A DNA stretch of 64,000 nt from Bombyx mori. Taxonomy: Eukaryota; Arthropoda; Insecta; Lepidoptera; Bombycidae. Shown in pieces: positions 34,858 through 47,777 of the stretch (within the stretch, counting starts at the first letter, position 1; each line of letters starts with the position of its first letter). The notes below the pieces were generated by a model. That model made no database searches, had not been told where the DNA came from, and saw only the letters and a list, made by a program, of their open reading frames with translations. Location of the stretch: the NCBI RefSeq assembly GCF_030269925.1, contig NC_085123.1, forward strand, positions 1,550,001-1,614,000. The letters run 5' to 3'. The position numbers and the translations under genes were made by a program.

Positions 34858-35292
34858 AACAAATAAAATAAAACAAATCAAAAATATTCAATGTAATGTA
34901 CCGCCTTAACACGTGTTCATATTTTGTTTGTTGTTCAAATTACTTCCCTTGAAACTTAAATTTTAATAATAAATGATATCGTTCAAAAATTGTAATGTCG
35001 GCTTCGTAGTCAGAGACTTGGACGTACGTATTACAATAGAGTTATGGAAACTGCACGATTTCAATGGGACAGTGTGTATGCAGTGAATTCATTAGGGCAG
35101 GCGCCGAGAACATTTTATTTTATAAATTTTTGTTTTTAGTTTCCGCTTTGGTGGGCATATTTGCGCACGACCTGGTGGTGATGGATTGTCGCCGAAACTC
35201 AAAGACAGAATATTGTGAAGGCCGCTTCCCGTACCTTGGATTACAGTTTACTATATAAACAGAGCAAGGACTGGTGCTTAAGAGCCTCGCCT

Positions 35293-35614
35293 AAATCTAT
35301 ACTAATATTATAAAGCTGAAGAGTTTGTTTGTTTGAACGCGCTAATCTCAGGAACTACTGGTCCGATTTGAAAAATTCTTTCAGTATTAGATAGCTCATC
35401 TATTGAGGAAGGCTATAGGCTATATAACATCACGGCAAGGCCATTACAACGGGAGCAACAATAAAGAATGTTTCAAAATAGGGGTTTAAATGGCTCCTTA
35501 ATATTATATAAATCAAAAATATTTTCACTTTCTACGTAAATCAAGTGGGGGTAAAATTTAGCGTTATGCCAAAGTAACTATTCCACGCGGACGGAGTCGC
35601 GGGTAAAAGCTAGT
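35293..35614 (+). mobile_element. Helitron-like element, complete copy
   Basis: tctatactaatattataaag at the start, the ggaactactggtccgatttg block, ttccacgcggacggagtcgc, and aaaagctagt at the end; TC start and CTAGT end as in Helitrons. About 320 bases and no coding capacity. Confidence 0.7.
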
Positions 35615-35621
35615 CTATCGT

Positions 35622-35800
35622 GAAGCCGTAAGGAGTTTTTGTTTGAAGGATGCGGCAGCTATTATACTATAAATCTGACACATAGAACTCATATCTCAAG
35701 GTGGGAGGCAGAATATACGTCGTTGATGCCTATGGGCTCTATAACCGCTTAACATTAGGACAGCCGTGAGCTTGTCCAAATATCAATGCAATGAAAAAAT
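35622..35800 (+). repeat. Decayed SINE body
   Basis: tatcgtgaagccgtaagg to aatgcaatgaaaaaa; starts at the 3' end of a Helitron-like element. Confidence 0.6.
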
Positions 35801-35857
35801 TGAACTTTGACGCGCTACTTACATAAATTTCGGTATTAAAAATTGAATTTTATTTAA

Positions 35858-36130
35858 AACTAGCTAATCCGGCAGACTTCGTAGTGCCTCAGTCAATAAA
35901 TAAAAGACCTAAACTTTTGTATAAAATAAACTTAAAACAAACAAAAGGAATCCGTCCGACGGAGGACACATCACAGGAAAAACAAAATTGTTATTTTTAC
36001 TTAATTTCGAGCATTTTCATATTTATCTGCCTTTTAAATCTTCTCTTAATAATTCAAGACCAAAATTAGCCAAATCGGTCCAGCCGTTCTCGAGTTTAAG
36101 CGAGACTAATTTATATATATAACATATATA
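35858..36130 (+). repeat. Moth interspersed repeat
   Basis: ctagctaatccggcagac at one end and ccaaatcggtccagccgttctcgag near the other, with a (ta)n end; the latter block is a very common moth repeat motif. A diverged piece with cggtccagccactt lies at 43920-43990. Confidence 0.5.
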
Positions 36131-36566
36131 GATATAATAATACTTTAGAAGCACCATTTGTTGAATACTGTTTCATTTGCTTTTTCTTTTTCACTTAGGG
36201 CGTTAGGTAAATTCACGGAGCTAGGTACCATGCATTATGGTGATCGAAAATTTCTAAATTAGGCGACACCTCTCTCATGAGTCTAATGACAGGTTATTAG
36301 CAAAATAATCTCACATAAAAAATAAAATCAAAAAATACTCGTGCTATAAATAGACAATTTGAATGGTTTCTCGCCCCTGACTATACAGTCGAGTTGACAA
36401 TGATTGTTGAACCGACAATATGGGTTCTATATACAATAGGTTCGCGCGTCAAAGGTACATTGAGCTATGAAAAAAAGATATACGGCATTACTATTTTTTT
36501 TTTTTAATTATTACTGAAACTACATGAAACATCCGAAAATCTGAGAAGTAACAAGTACTATAATTT

Positions 36567-36680
36567 TAGCTGTTTCTATAGCGAAGCAGTCATCCGTCCC
36601 GAATTGAAGGGTGGGGGATCTTCTACAGTACCGTCAGGGACTTCAATCTCATGTTTCAAGGTGTGTGATAGTTCTCATTC
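36567..36680 (+). repeat. Decayed SINE body fragment
   Basis: gctgtttctatagcgaagcag and gaattgaagggtggggg are recognisable. Confidence 0.45.
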
Positions 36681-36735
36681 ACATTCACACTGTGTCTGTA
36701 ATCTTTATTGTTTATTTAGCCCAAGGTGGTTTTAA

Positions 36736-37165
36736 GTCGTCGTGGCTAAAGGATAAGACGCCCGGTTCAGTCGTATCTAGCGATGCAACGGTGTTCGAAT
36801 CCCGCACGCAGGTACCAATTTTTCTAATGAAATACGTACTTAGGAATTGTTCACGATTGAGTTCCACGGTAAAGGAATAATAGCATCGTGTAATAAAAAT
36901 TGCGTAATTACTGGTGGTAGGACGTCTTTTGAGTTCGCGCGTGTAGGTACCACCACCCTGCCTATTTCTGCCGTGAGTCAGTAATGCGTTTCGATTTGAA
37001 GGGTAGGGCAGCCGTTGTACTGTAAAAACGGAGACTTTAGAACTTATGTCTCGAGGTGGGTGGTGGCATTTACGTCGTAGGTGTCTATGGACTCCGGTAA
37101 ACACTTAACATCAGGTGAGCCGCGAGCTCGTACACAATGTGCTTACATACCTAAGCAATAAAAAA
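36736..37165 (+). mobile_element. Full-length Bm1-type SINE
   Basis: Head gtcgtcgtggctaaagg, B-box ggtgttcgaatcccgc, full body with diverged 3' part, short A-tail. A more decayed SINE body fragment lies just upstream at 36567-36680. Confidence 0.82.
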
Positions 37166-37626
37166 GGTGGACTTTATACCAGAATGCCTTTGAAAATAAT
37201 TTTATGATAAAAATGATAAAATCGGGTTTGCCTAAGATCAGCTTCTGGACTTTTTGTGACAAATATTTCCACTTACAACTCGGTGAAGCTTTATCATTTT
37301 AGTCATCGAAATATTTTAGTGCTGTAGGCTGTCAACTTATTAGCATATTGTGAATACCACATCCAAATTTAAACGGGTCCTTCGTTATAACTAAATAGGT
37401 TTTCACTTCATTTTACTTCGATAACGTAGAGTTTCTAATACAATAGGTCGTAACTGTCTGTATCAATATAGTTACATGTTACGTTTTGTCATTAAGCTAC
37501 GTTCGTGTGTGGATAATGTCAAGAATTTGATTACTTTCGTGTTAAGGAGAATGCTCAACCTTTGGTCCAATATATTTCTCCTTTTGGGCATGAGGTCTTA
37601 TTCTCAATCAGACATTGAAAACATTG

Positions 37627-38001
37627 AGTCATCGTGGCCTAAAGGATAAGACGTCCGGTACATTCGTATGTAGCGATGCACCGGTGTTCGAATCCCGCTG
37701 GCGGGTACCAATTTTTCTAATGAAATACGTACTTAACAAATGTTCACGATTGACTTCGATGGTGAAGGAACAACATCGTGTAATAAAAATCAAACCCGCA
37801 AAACTATACTTTGCGTATTTACTGGACGTCTTGTGAGTTCGCACGAGTAGGTACCACCACCCTGCCTATTTCTGCCGTGAAGCAGTAATGTGTTTCGGTT
37901 TGAAGGGTGGAGCAGCCGTGGTACTGGAAAAACTGAGACTTTAGAACTAATGACCACCTAACATTAGGTGGGTCGTGAGCTCATCCACCCATCTAAGCAA
38001 T
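37627..38001 (+). mobile_element. Bm1-type SINE with 3' deletion and no tail
   Basis: Full tRNA-derived head, then body. About 60 bases between tttagaact and aatgaccacc are deleted, and the A-tail is lost. Confidence 0.8.
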
Positions 38002-38402
38002 ACGGAATTTTGAGAACAGCTCGAACGTTGTGAGTACAATGAAAAAGCAAATTTTGTACTTTATCAGTAGGTAGGTGTACCTATGTATTTAACTGGTATT
38101 TTAAAAAACGATTTTTTTTCCATGGATATAATATTACTATAGGACTCTTGGCGCATAAAATTAAACTATTCCACTGTTACACTTTTATTCTTCTTTTCCA
38201 AAACCTTTATTTATATATTTTTCAAAATCATAATTAATTAAAAATCAATATAAACCTTTTTACGTCTTGCTCATTCAATTGTTTACGCGATCTTGCTTTC
38301 TCTGTCATTCTCTTTTCTCTTTCATACTGTTATCTCTCACTCACATCTTAGCGTTCCGTGCCACATTCTTTTCATACATTCCGTTCTTGCCGATCCAACA
38401 TT

Positions 38403-38590
38403 ATTTTCTTTTAATTATTTAGTTGAGCAGACCAGTTCACTGTCTTCCTAGTTTTAAACAGTCACTTGAGTCTATGTACATCATGAGCATAAAGTAATAG
38501 TTTTGCATAATAGCGGTATCGCTTATCAAAGAGGATCGCGTGGTTGTGTCACGTCTGGAATAGGTAGGATGGTGGTACCAACCCTTGCTG
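38403..38590 (-). repeat. Decayed SINE body
   Basis: Minus-strand remnant from aattatttagttgagcagac to aggatggtggtaccaaccc. Confidence 0.5.
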
Positions 38591-38875
38591 ATTCGCAATA
38601 AGCTCACCAATGAATTGCAGATAGTGATCGCAGTGATCTAGTATATCGTTAGGTTAGGTTAGTTGTGGCCCATTCTCTGGGAGCTCCTTCCGTCTGCGCC
38701 CTATCTACAATTCCCAAGAAGATGTGGACTAAACTATAGGACTATACCACACAGCTGCTATTAATGATATTTTTGCTACCTCTTTTCCAGTTTCCTCTAA
38801 CCAGGCTTAGCTGACAATAATGTTGTTGCCACAATAAAGTTGAAAATTTCAGACTCACACATCTCTTAGAGAGAA

Positions 38876-39312
38876 GTCGTCGTGGACTAACGGATAAGAC
38901 GTCCGGTGCATTCATGTTGAGCGATGCACCGGTGTTCAAATCTCAGGCGGGTACCAATTTTTCTAATGAAATACGTACTCAACAAATGTTCACGATTGAT
39001 TTCCACGGTGAAGGAATAACATCGTGTAATAAAAATGAAATCCTCAAAATTATAATTTGCGTAATTACTGGTGGTAGGACCTCTTGTGAGTCAGCGCGGG
39101 TGGGTACCACCACCCTGCCTATTTCTGCCGTGAAGCAGTAATGCGTTTCGGTTTGAAGGGTGGGGCAGCCGTTGTAACTATACGTGAGACCTTAGAACTT
39201 ATATCTCAAGGTGGGTGGCGCATTTACGTTGTGGATGTCTATGGGCTCCAGTAACCACTTCACACCAGGTGGGCTGTGAGCTAGTCCAACCATCTAAGCA
39301 ATAAAAAAAAAA
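38876..39312 (+). mobile_element. Full-length Bm1-type SINE
   Basis: Clean copy from gtcgtcgtggactaacgg to poly(A). Confidence 0.85.
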
Positions 39313-39632
39313 GATACGTAAACTTGTCCTTAAGCGTAATGACGCATACAGGGCTTTTATTATTCATTTATCGGCTCGTTTGATCTTAAATTACGAGTAC
39401 TCTTCATTTTTATTTGACGAGGAGCACGAACTAGACGATTTCTGTCTGGCTTTTCAGTTCTACGTTTGGCTCATATTGAGTTATATCGGTGTTAAAGTTC
39501 CGAGGTAGGTACTAAATTTCTAAATGTGGTTTTTTGTGTTGCTATTGTTGGCATATTCAGCTGATGCAGATTGGTTACAGTCGCTTGTGAATATCAGCAA
39601 ATTCAGTTCTATACAGAGTCTTAATACAGAGT

Positions 39633-39775
39633 ATTTTTTTTATGCCTTTGTAAGCAGACGAGCATACGGTAAGTTGTACATGAGGGCGTCAGCAATTCCA
39701 GGGGCAGAGCCAAGCCGCTGCCTACTATTAAGTACTCTCCGCAAGTCTCGTTTGAAGAAGAAATCTAGAATCTTT
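39633..39775 (-). repeat. Jockey-like LINE tail
   Basis: Minus-strand copy with a deletion of about 30 bases in the 3' UTR and part of the last reverse-transcriptase codons. Confidence 0.65.
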
Positions 39776-40924
39776 GAAGAAGGTATCTACAGAAAATAAT
39801 ATTTCGCTTTTGCATTTTTATAGTCTATATATATGACTTCAAGAAAAGGCGAAACAGCGAAGCTGACTGATATGACGATCTTCCAAAAATGGTTAAGAAA
39901 TTAACCTTAAGCTATATCTGCTTCTTTATTCCGAATACGTCCCGCGTCGAACCTGTATTTGGCGTATTAAAGCATCAAACAGCGACAAGGTTGTCCTTTG
40001 TAGATGTATGGTACCAACGTATAGATTATACATATTACGTAGCGTAAAGTCAATTAAGCCGGAGGTACCGGGCGCTTGGAACGTGAGTTTTCATTAAACT
40101 CGAGCATTCTGCATATTGAAGCGATGTGTGTTCTATATTGGTGTATTTTCTGTCAAACAACAATTTAAAGTGTATAAAGGGAAAACAAAAAAAATTATTT
40201 GTCACTATCTTGTTAAAAAACTGTCTCCCTTCATGGCTATCAGTGCATTCTCTCAAGTTTTATTCTTATTTTTTGGCCAATGAACTCTAATTTAAGTTGG
40301 CGCATATAGGTATGACAGAGTGAATACTGCCTTGCCCTTTGTGACATTACGTATAAGACTCAATAGTATGGTACGTAATCACCACGCTGCCTATTTCTAA
40401 CATGAAACAGTTTTACGTTCCGGTTTGACTATTACACTTTGACTCGGCTACAGGAGTTTTCTGCTTAATTACGTAAAAATATCTACGACCATTGTGAACG
40501 CTCCAGATGTCTCTAACGTTGTTCTACAAGGCTCTGTTTTTAATCAAACTCCTGGGATGAAAGGTGACGTAGATACATTATTATTAAAACTCCATATGTT
40601 TTTAAATGTTACTACATTCTTTACTATACATTATAAATCGTTAAGTGTAGATGTTACATTATGAAAAATATTGCTAATTGCCTTATGTAAGGGACACGTT
40701 CCCTAAGGAGAGCTGGATTTTTGAAAATTCCTAATGTTTGTGCCAAACATACAATGTAAGCCAATTAAAAGAACGACGCGCGGGGTCAACGTTCGAGCAC
40801 GACACGGGAATGGCGTCTGTCAATTGTCTTAAATTGCGGGTAGCACGGAAATTGATTGGCTAATAAGAAAATATTTTTTTAGTGACAAATGAATATATTT
40901 TTATATTTTTTATGATTGAAAGTT
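39776..40924. other. No gene recognised
   Basis: Unique-looking; a decayed SINE trace near 40370-40430 (cacgctgcctatttctaac). Confidence 0.5.
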
Positions 40925-41285
40925 TACTGGTGGCCCGAAGGCCTTTCCAGTTTCATCAGGACAGGTGGGCGAGCAAAGGCTCAGCTAGGAGGGGTGGGAT
41001 TTGCTAACCGCTGCCCGAGCGCCTCCGAAGGAGACCTAACAACTCAAGAGCAGCTGCTTCGCGAATGAATCTATTTCCGGATCGGAATCGCGACCCGCTG
41101 AGAAGATCCGGCGAGATTCTTAGCGAGCTGATGGATGGGTTAGGTTGCACGAGTACGGTTACCAGGATCCCTAAGCCTGCTCCTAGTGTTAGAGCTGAAG
41201 GCGTCTAATGCTAAGGTTATTGGATCTGATGGATCCGTAAGGACGTGTCTAGGGCGTCGACGATGACTGGCTCTTGCGACAAATG
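40925..41285 (+). repeat. LINE 3' UTR-type repeat
   Basis: Homologous to 27256-27490 (caggtgggcgagcaaaggc, gctaaccgctgcccgagcgc, gagaagatccggcgagattc) and longer at its 3' side. No coding part is preserved. Confidence 0.6.
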
Positions 41286-42083
41286 AATATCGCTATTCAA
41301 TCACCGCACTGGTTTTGCGATCACCTTTTAGATAAAGTTAATAAAGATACATGTACTGTTCCTGTCGGCTTTTCGTCTACTCGTTGGCAGTAATTTATAA
41401 TTCTAAGTGCCTTAACACAAAACGGAATGGCACGGAAACGAAAAGTGAAAACAAAGTAAAGATTCGCTCGAAGAATTTCGGTCGATGATGTAGCGAACAT
41501 CGCGTAGTCTGACTTTATGTGTTTCCTGCAAGAAGTGGCAGGTCTCAACATCGGCCCGTAATAATGAGTACCGACTGATGGTTTCGGCTCCGGGGCTGTC
41601 GTGTCCAGGTCAGGAGAAACGGCGTTTTATTGATATAATATTTTTTGCAAGCAAAAACACTGCGCTATATTAACTTTGATCTTAAGTTTTGAAACGAAGT
41701 TCCTTATGGGACGATGCGGAGGGGTACCATAATCGGGAAAAAACGTCCGTAGCGTAAGATTTTTATTATTTATGTATAGTCTTAGTGTGATGGCTATACA
41801 GTGTCTAATGTATGGACTCTACGTGATGACGGTTATTATTATTATTCATATAAATAGCTGTTTCTTTGTATAATAATATTCTATATTTTTTATAAATCAT
41901 TGTGATTAAAATAAAGTTGATAACTTTTTAAAGTAGTTTTTATTATTTTTATCAATAAAAAAATCATAATAAAAAATGTATACCCGAATAATTATTTTCT
42001 TTATACCTTGAATAGAACTTAAAATTAATATTTTTATAATAAGGACCTTCCTTCCTATCCGGTTTCCCACGACACACCAAACA
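41286..42083. other. No gene recognised
   Basis: Unique-looking, AT-rich toward the end. Confidence 0.5.
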
Positions 42084-42399
42084 TTTTTTTTTTATTGCCC
42101 TTGTAGGCAAAAGAGCATATGGCCTAACGGTGAGTGGTTACCGTCGCCCATGGACTTCAGCAATACCAGAGGCAGAGCCAAGCCGCTGCCTTCCGTTAAG
42201 TATTCTCCACAAGCCTCGTTTGAAGAAGGACATGTCATAGCGCTAGGGAAACACCGTGTATAGGAGCTCATTCCAAAGCCGGATGGTACGTGGCAAAAAA
42301 GATCTCTGGAAACGCACTGTGGCTGAACGCAGTGGCTCCAGGTAGTATGGATGAACTCTACTCCGGCGGCGGGCGGTGCGATGGTAAAAACGAGATGAA
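42084..42399 (-). mobile_element. Jockey-like LINE, about 310-base 3' fragment
   Basis: Minus-strand 3' UTR plus decayed reverse-transcriptase C-terminus corresponding to codons from HRTS through RLWNELPS to the end. More diverged than the 2637 copy; several frame breaks. Confidence 0.78.
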
Positions 42400-43114
42400 A
42401 AGTCAGTAATAAAGGTAAAGAGTCACTAATAGTCTCAGTTTCTGTATGCACGAGCTCACAACCCATACAATGACCATTAAGTTTAAGAGGCATTATTGCA
42501 AATTTGCAAGAGAGCCATTTAAAGTTTAGAAATTGGAGAAAAAAATAACATAATGAAAAAAACTGTTTGATGATGATCAGCTATTTGAACGGGGTTAACT
42601 TAATTGGAATTGGATGGAATAACATCGATGTTAATACGAAATAAAAAGGACATTTAATTACAAAGATAAATGTCGCGTATTAAGCCAAATGTCGCTTGAA
42701 CCTAATATCCTTTCACCTCTCGATAAGATCTTAGATAACTGTGACTACTATCCAGTATTTCCTGATATGGGGTCCAATTATTTTCGCTTAAAAATACTTA
42801 AAATTTCCAAACGTGGAGTAAACAATACCCGCTTTGAACTCATGACTTGACGTTCCCCGAACCATTAGTGCACGCCCATCAAAACCCACTTACCGCCTGT
42901 CTCCAGACTCATGCTAAAGCGTTTTACAAACTATTCACTTTGTACTTTATGTGTTTCTGTATCCCAACTATGTCTTGGAAACCTTTGGCAAACAATTTGA
43001 AGGTTCGTTAATCTTGTCTCTTAATTAGTTAATGGCTTTGAAGATTCGCCATATGTAGCCGATCTATTGTGAAGGAAAACATGAAATGTTTACAATTTAA
43101 CAAATGCACACAAC
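42400..43114. other. No gene recognised
   Basis: A decayed SINE trace at 42410-42490; otherwise unique. Note that 42640-42720 (aattacaaagataaatgtcgcg...gccaaatgtc) resembles 14305-14345 and, inverted, 33515-33560: a further short repeat. Confidence 0.5.
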
Positions 43115-43228
43115 GGTAGGCACGCGGTTTGTCTCTGCCCTGGCATTGCTGAAGTACATGGGCGACAGTAACTACTCACCATCAGGTCGGCCGTATGCAC
43201 TTCTGCTTACAAGAGCAATGAAAAAAAA
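43115..43228 (+). repeat. Jockey-like LINE tail
   Basis: Diverged plus-strand copy ending in poly(A). Confidence 0.7.
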
Positions 43229-43407
43229 TTAAGGTAATTATTTTTGTCAAATTGACGAAAAATATAAAAAAAATACCATATTTTTAATCATTAATAATAT
43301 ATTCGCTGAATGCGACAATCCACGATTTCCGTCTAGTATTCTCATTACAAACTAAAAATTCCATTTAGAACATAAAACAGAAACATACTAACTTTGTCTA
43401 CTGGCAC

Positions 43408-43640
43408 CACAAGCACCGGTCACCGTCCTCGTCGAACCCGTCGCTTGCGACGAAGGGCTCAACGAGCGAATTAGCCCACAGACACAGCCCACTGAGTTTC
43501 TCGCCGGTTCTTCTCAGCGGGTCGCGTTTCCGATCCGGTGGTAGATTCTGCGAAGCACTGGTCTTGCTAAGGTCAGTGTTAGCATCACTCCGGCTTGAGC
43601 CCCGTGAGCTCACCTACTAGCTAAGGTTACGCTGAAATAG
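43408..43640 (-). repeat. Copy of the second SINE body
   Basis: Shares agcaccggtcaccgtcctcg, cgcttgcgacgaagggctc and ttccgatccggtggtagatt with the 33741 copy. A second, more decayed copy follows at 43735-43875. Confidence 0.7.
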
Positions 43641-43734
43641 CCTCGCATATAAATTGGGTTTAAAATTATCGAGTGTTCAAAATGCGATAGTGGAATTCTC
43701 ATAGACACAATCCACAGGGGTGCTTTCACGCCTC

Positions 43735-43875
43735 TTCTCAATAGACCGCGATTCCGATCTGATGGTATATTCTGTGAAACGCTTCTCTTACTGGGGCTAG
43801 TGTTAACAAATTCTCTAATGTCGAGCCCGTGAGCTCACCTATCCGCCCGCGCGTAGCTGCAATACCCTCTTAGGC
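43735..43875 (-). repeat. Decayed copy of the second SINE body
   Basis: ttctcaatagaccgcgattcc, tggtatattctgtgaaacgc and tgtcgagcccgtgagctcacc are recognisable. Confidence 0.6.
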
Positions 43876-44403
43876 TAACGGCTTATAGCTTGGGGAAAAA
43901 AGTGAAATTCAGAATCCATTTAAGATAAGAAATTCGGTCCAGCCACTTAGGAGTTCAGTAACGAACACCCGCACAGAAGAAATATACATATTTATATTTA
44001 TAAACTAGAATAATAATTATGACAGACAAATAGAACAATGTCGACCAATCGAATAATTGTGGAATATACTATTTCCATGTGTTAGTATAATATTTTCATT
44101 TCTCCGTGACTACTATTCCAATGTCAAAAGTATACCAGAAATTCGACAACATAAAGGAGCAATTTAACTAATTGGCCAAAGTATTCTCTTATCTCGTAAC
44201 ATTTGGGGCGACATTACAGAAATTATTGGATCCATTAAAATTCACTTTGCGACGAAATCGTTGTAATGCGACGATCAAAGAACTCGATTGAATATACTAT
44301 TCGCGGTTACGATAAAGTATTTTTTTATTTAAAGGTTTTTTTTATTATATCTTATACCTTTAAACGAGCAATTCTTGTATATTATTTTACTACTTATTTT
44401 TCT

Positions 44404-44651
44404 ACTGGTGGTAGGACCTCTTGTGAGTCCGCGCGGGTGGGTATCACCACCCCGCCTGTTTCTGCCGTGAAGCAGTAATGCGTTTCGGTTTGAAGAGTGG
44501 GGCAGCCGTTGTAACTATACTTGAGACCTTAGAACTTATATCTCAAGGTGGGTGGCGCATTTACGTTGTGGGTGTCTAATAGCTCCAGTAACGACTAAAC
44601 ACCAGGTGATCTGTGAGCTCGTCAACCCATCTAAGCAATAAAATAAAAAAA
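44404..44651 (+). repeat. Bm1-type SINE body
   Basis: Body-only copy. Confidence 0.85.
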
Positions 44652-44654
44652 TAT

Positions 44655-44928
44655 TTATTATAATATATAATCTGAATCTCGGAAACGGCTCCAACGATTT
44701 TCATAAAATTTAGTACACAGGGGATTTCGGGGGCGATAAATCAATCTAGCTACGATTTATTTTCAGAAAATATTGTTTTATTCGTGTTTTCAATAATCAA
44801 CTCTTCCCGACATCTATTGGCGAATAATAATACTATTTTTCTTAATTGAGGGCAACTAACCGCTTTAAAGACACAACAAGATGGCGTTATCAAAAAAAAA
44901 ACCGAGCAAACCTCGGTCATCATCTAGT
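44655..44928 (+). mobile_element. Helitron-like element with 3' hairpin
   Basis: Ends in accgagcaaacctcggt, a short hairpin, followed by catcatctagt, the usual Helitron 3' layout. A SINE abuts its start. Confidence 0.6.
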
Positions 44929-45404
44929 TACTTTTTATCTGTGACAAAGACTCGTGCTTAGGCTTTGGTGGGGGCTTCAAAGTTTGCCCCTAAATCATAA
45001 TTTTTACATCGATTGTTCAAACTGAGTCAAAAATGATGGTATACATAAAACAAATTAAAACTAAGTAGGTACAATTTGATAACATAAAATTATAGAGATG
45101 ATCTATAAGATCTAATTTCGAGATACATCTTATTACTAAAGTCTTTAGCGAAAAATTCCTCATTCTAATGGGAATCTCTAGATGAAAAATATAAAAGTCC
45201 GTTCCTTCAATTTAAGTTTGGAGAAGAAAAGCTTTTGAAACTAATAAAGTGCCGGCAAAATGACAGTCTTGGTTCATCATTCGAGTGCACAGCGCATTAG
45301 ATCAGGGGCACTCGTTGCAATAACACCGATATTGGTTCTTGGCCCCTACCAAAGAGTATTGAGGTAGATAAGGTTTTATTTATTGCATAGACGGAAGTAT
45401 GAGC

Positions 45405-45529
45405 TTTTTTTTTATTGCCCTAGTAGGCAGACGAGAATACAGTCCACCTGATGGTGAGGATGGTGAGTGGTTAGCGTCGCCCATGGACCTCAGCAATGCC
45501 AGGGGCAGAGCCAAGCCGCTGCTTACCGC
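45405..45529 (-). repeat. Jockey-like LINE tail
   Basis: Minus-strand copy with a 9-base internal duplication (ggatggtga). Confidence 0.75.
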
Positions 45530-45599
45530 CTGTTCTTATATACCGCCTATTATATGCTCTAAACCTATTTATTGTTTACATCAGTCCTTAGTCCTGGCA

Positions 45600-45790
45600 A
45601 GAATTCTGTCCCTGCCTTATTTTTTATTTTTTTCGTGCATAGGGCCGAGCCTCACAGGTTTTTCGTGCCTAGGGGATACGCGGGTATGTGGGACTTGACG
45701 GTCTGTAGACGTTAGGAGCAGACCGCGGGCTCAAAGTTGATTTAGGGCCCTACCCAAAAAACGACACCCCATGCACTTTGTTGTCTCAAC
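45600..45790 (-). mobile_element. R1-clade LINE 3' UTR, minus copy
   Basis: Its reverse complement aligns with 7750-7905 of the intact 3' UTR: gggccctaaa, gcccgcg(g/a)tctgctc, cagac/tcgt(c/t)aagt, cacatacccgcg, cccctaggc. It ends in an A-rich tail at its minus-strand 3' end. Confidence 0.65.
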
Positions 45791-46624
45791 TGTATAGTAT
45801 AAGGGCTGTTTCACACTCGCAGAACGTTCAACAGGATGCACTAATGCATCGATACCAACGCGGTTGGTATCTCTCCAAGCATTCACGGGACGCCCTGTCA
45901 TGAGTAAAAGGTTAGCTGGATGTCCTCAGGAGTGTAGTTTTCTTTGGAACCCTCGGTCGAGTTAAAGTTGATATTTAATAAAAAGATAAGTTGTTCCATT
46001 GCCATTGCCAGTTGGAAATTGCAATTGCCATCAATGCCATTTAATTTATTACATAGTTAAGACCGGCTTGGATCGCGCCTATATCAATAATCCTGGTAAC
46101 GAGAACTGGATAGTGGAAGATTTCAGTTTCCAAAGTAGCATCTTAGAAATGCTTTCAAGAACATACGATAGTAATTTAAAACAAATTATTTTAAAACGTA
46201 AGCCAAGTCGCCGTGCAACAAAATGTAAGCCAAAACAGTAGACGACAGAGCTTTTGGTTAAGGGTAAAAACAAAAAAGAGAAAAGATATACAGGATATGG
46301 TTTAAATTTGAATATTGCGACCAATTCTAGGATACGAATTGTTCTAAATTGGTTGCCATTCAATACCGATTGAAAAGTTACAACCGAAAAGGGTCGATAT
46401 CCCAGTAAAAGATAAAAAAACTGCACACACGAACCGTATAAAAGCGATTTAATGGAAAATTGTTTCGATCACTAAGTTTCGAATGTCAAGATTTGCCCAA
46501 ACCAAGTCGCAGGGACTTTGGTTCTAGAAATATGTGCTTCTTGCTGCACGTTACTACCCGTCATAGAGTCTAATCTATCATGACTAGATGAAACCGATAT
46601 GAGCAAAGCATTTTGCCATTTTAT
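45791..46624. other. No gene recognised
   Basis: Overlapping plus (80 codons) and minus (115 codons) frames at 46000-46430 without recognisable motifs. Confidence 0.45.
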
Positions 46625-46850
46625 TACCTCTTGTGAGTCCGCATAGGTAGGTACCACCACCCCGCCTATTTCTGCCGTAAAGCAGTAATGCGTTTCGGTT
46701 TGAAGGGTAGGGTAGCCGTTGTAATTATACCAAGGCCTTAGAACTTATATCTCAAGGTGGGTGGCGCATTTACGTTGTAGATGTCTATGGGCTCCAGTAA
46801 CCAGGTGGGCTGTGAGCTCATCTACCCATATAAGCAATAAAAAATAAATA
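46625..46850 (+). repeat. Truncated Bm1-type SINE
   Basis: Begins at acctcttgtgagtccgc; a short internal deletion removes cacttaaca; tail (aaat)n. Confidence 0.83.
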
Positions 46851-47255
46851 AATAATAAATAAATAAAACACCATCTTGAGTGAGTTGTCGTTATCGCTAA
46901 AGCTTCAAATTAGTTCTTAACAGTAGACAGAGACTTGAATATGCCCGCAGCATTAGTGATAAACGTTATCCGCATGCTAGTTGTCATCGAAGGCAATAAG
47001 AAAACGTGGCGCATCTATTTATTCTTATTCTTCAGCACGTCTCACCTAAATCTGCACGGATCACTAGTGTTATTGGATTTCTGATTTTATGATGTTCCTT
47101 TGAGCAGACCGACCTGTTCTCGAATATTATATATTCGCTGCTGCTACGCCGTGTTATTTACGGAATTGCATTTTGTTACTGTGCGACTACCATTTATTTT
47201 ACAGCACAAAGCAAATATTTATAAGGTTATGATAATTTTTGATAGGTTTTTTTTA

Positions 47256-47541
47256 CGTGACAACGTCTTATAATTCGATGGAGCCTTTACCTCGCTCTGA
47301 GGCGTTCCATTTAAGGCTTGAAGTGCAAGCGAGAGCGCGCAACGAGCGACAAAGAGGCACAATCGGCCTCTGCGTTCGGCAGCGTTCGACATATGTCTCT
47401 TTCCTACTTGAGTGAGCGATGCATCCGTCAAGTATGAAGCTCAGTGAAAAGTGAATGTGGTGTCAATTGTTTATAGCAACGATAATTGCGTTAATTGAAA
47501 AATGAAACCATTCCATCAGTATTTTCTTACGACGTTGTCAC
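47256..47541. mobile_element. Possible terminal-inverted-repeat element
   Basis: tacgtgacaacgtcttat at 47256 and ttacgacgttgtcacgtt near 47525-47541 form an imperfect inverted repeat about 285 bases apart. The interior is GC-rich with an accidental 70-codon frame. Confidence 0.45.
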
Positions 47542-47777
47542 GTTCAACTATCGTCAGTAAACCGACTTTACAGACAATCGTTTTTTTTTTTTTTTAGAAT
47601 AATTTCCTCTCGTCTTAATCGCAACTTTTATTTCCTTCACAAGACCGAGTATCAGTACGAATCGTTTTAAAATTTGCTTTTTAAATACGCAATTTTAAGC
47701 CATCGACGTGACAACAGCATTCTAGTGTGTCACGTAATTCGTATAAAAGTATCATGGATTGGACGTGTTAGTTAGAC

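Noticed and set aside
38649..38662. ttaggttaggttag, resembling the insect telomere repeat TTAGG
   Set aside because: Fewer than three units in unique sequence; chance or a trivial expansion is enough.
46079..46426. 115-codon minus-strand hydrophobic frame
   Set aside because: No recognisable motif, no splice context, and a competing plus-strand frame over the same bases.
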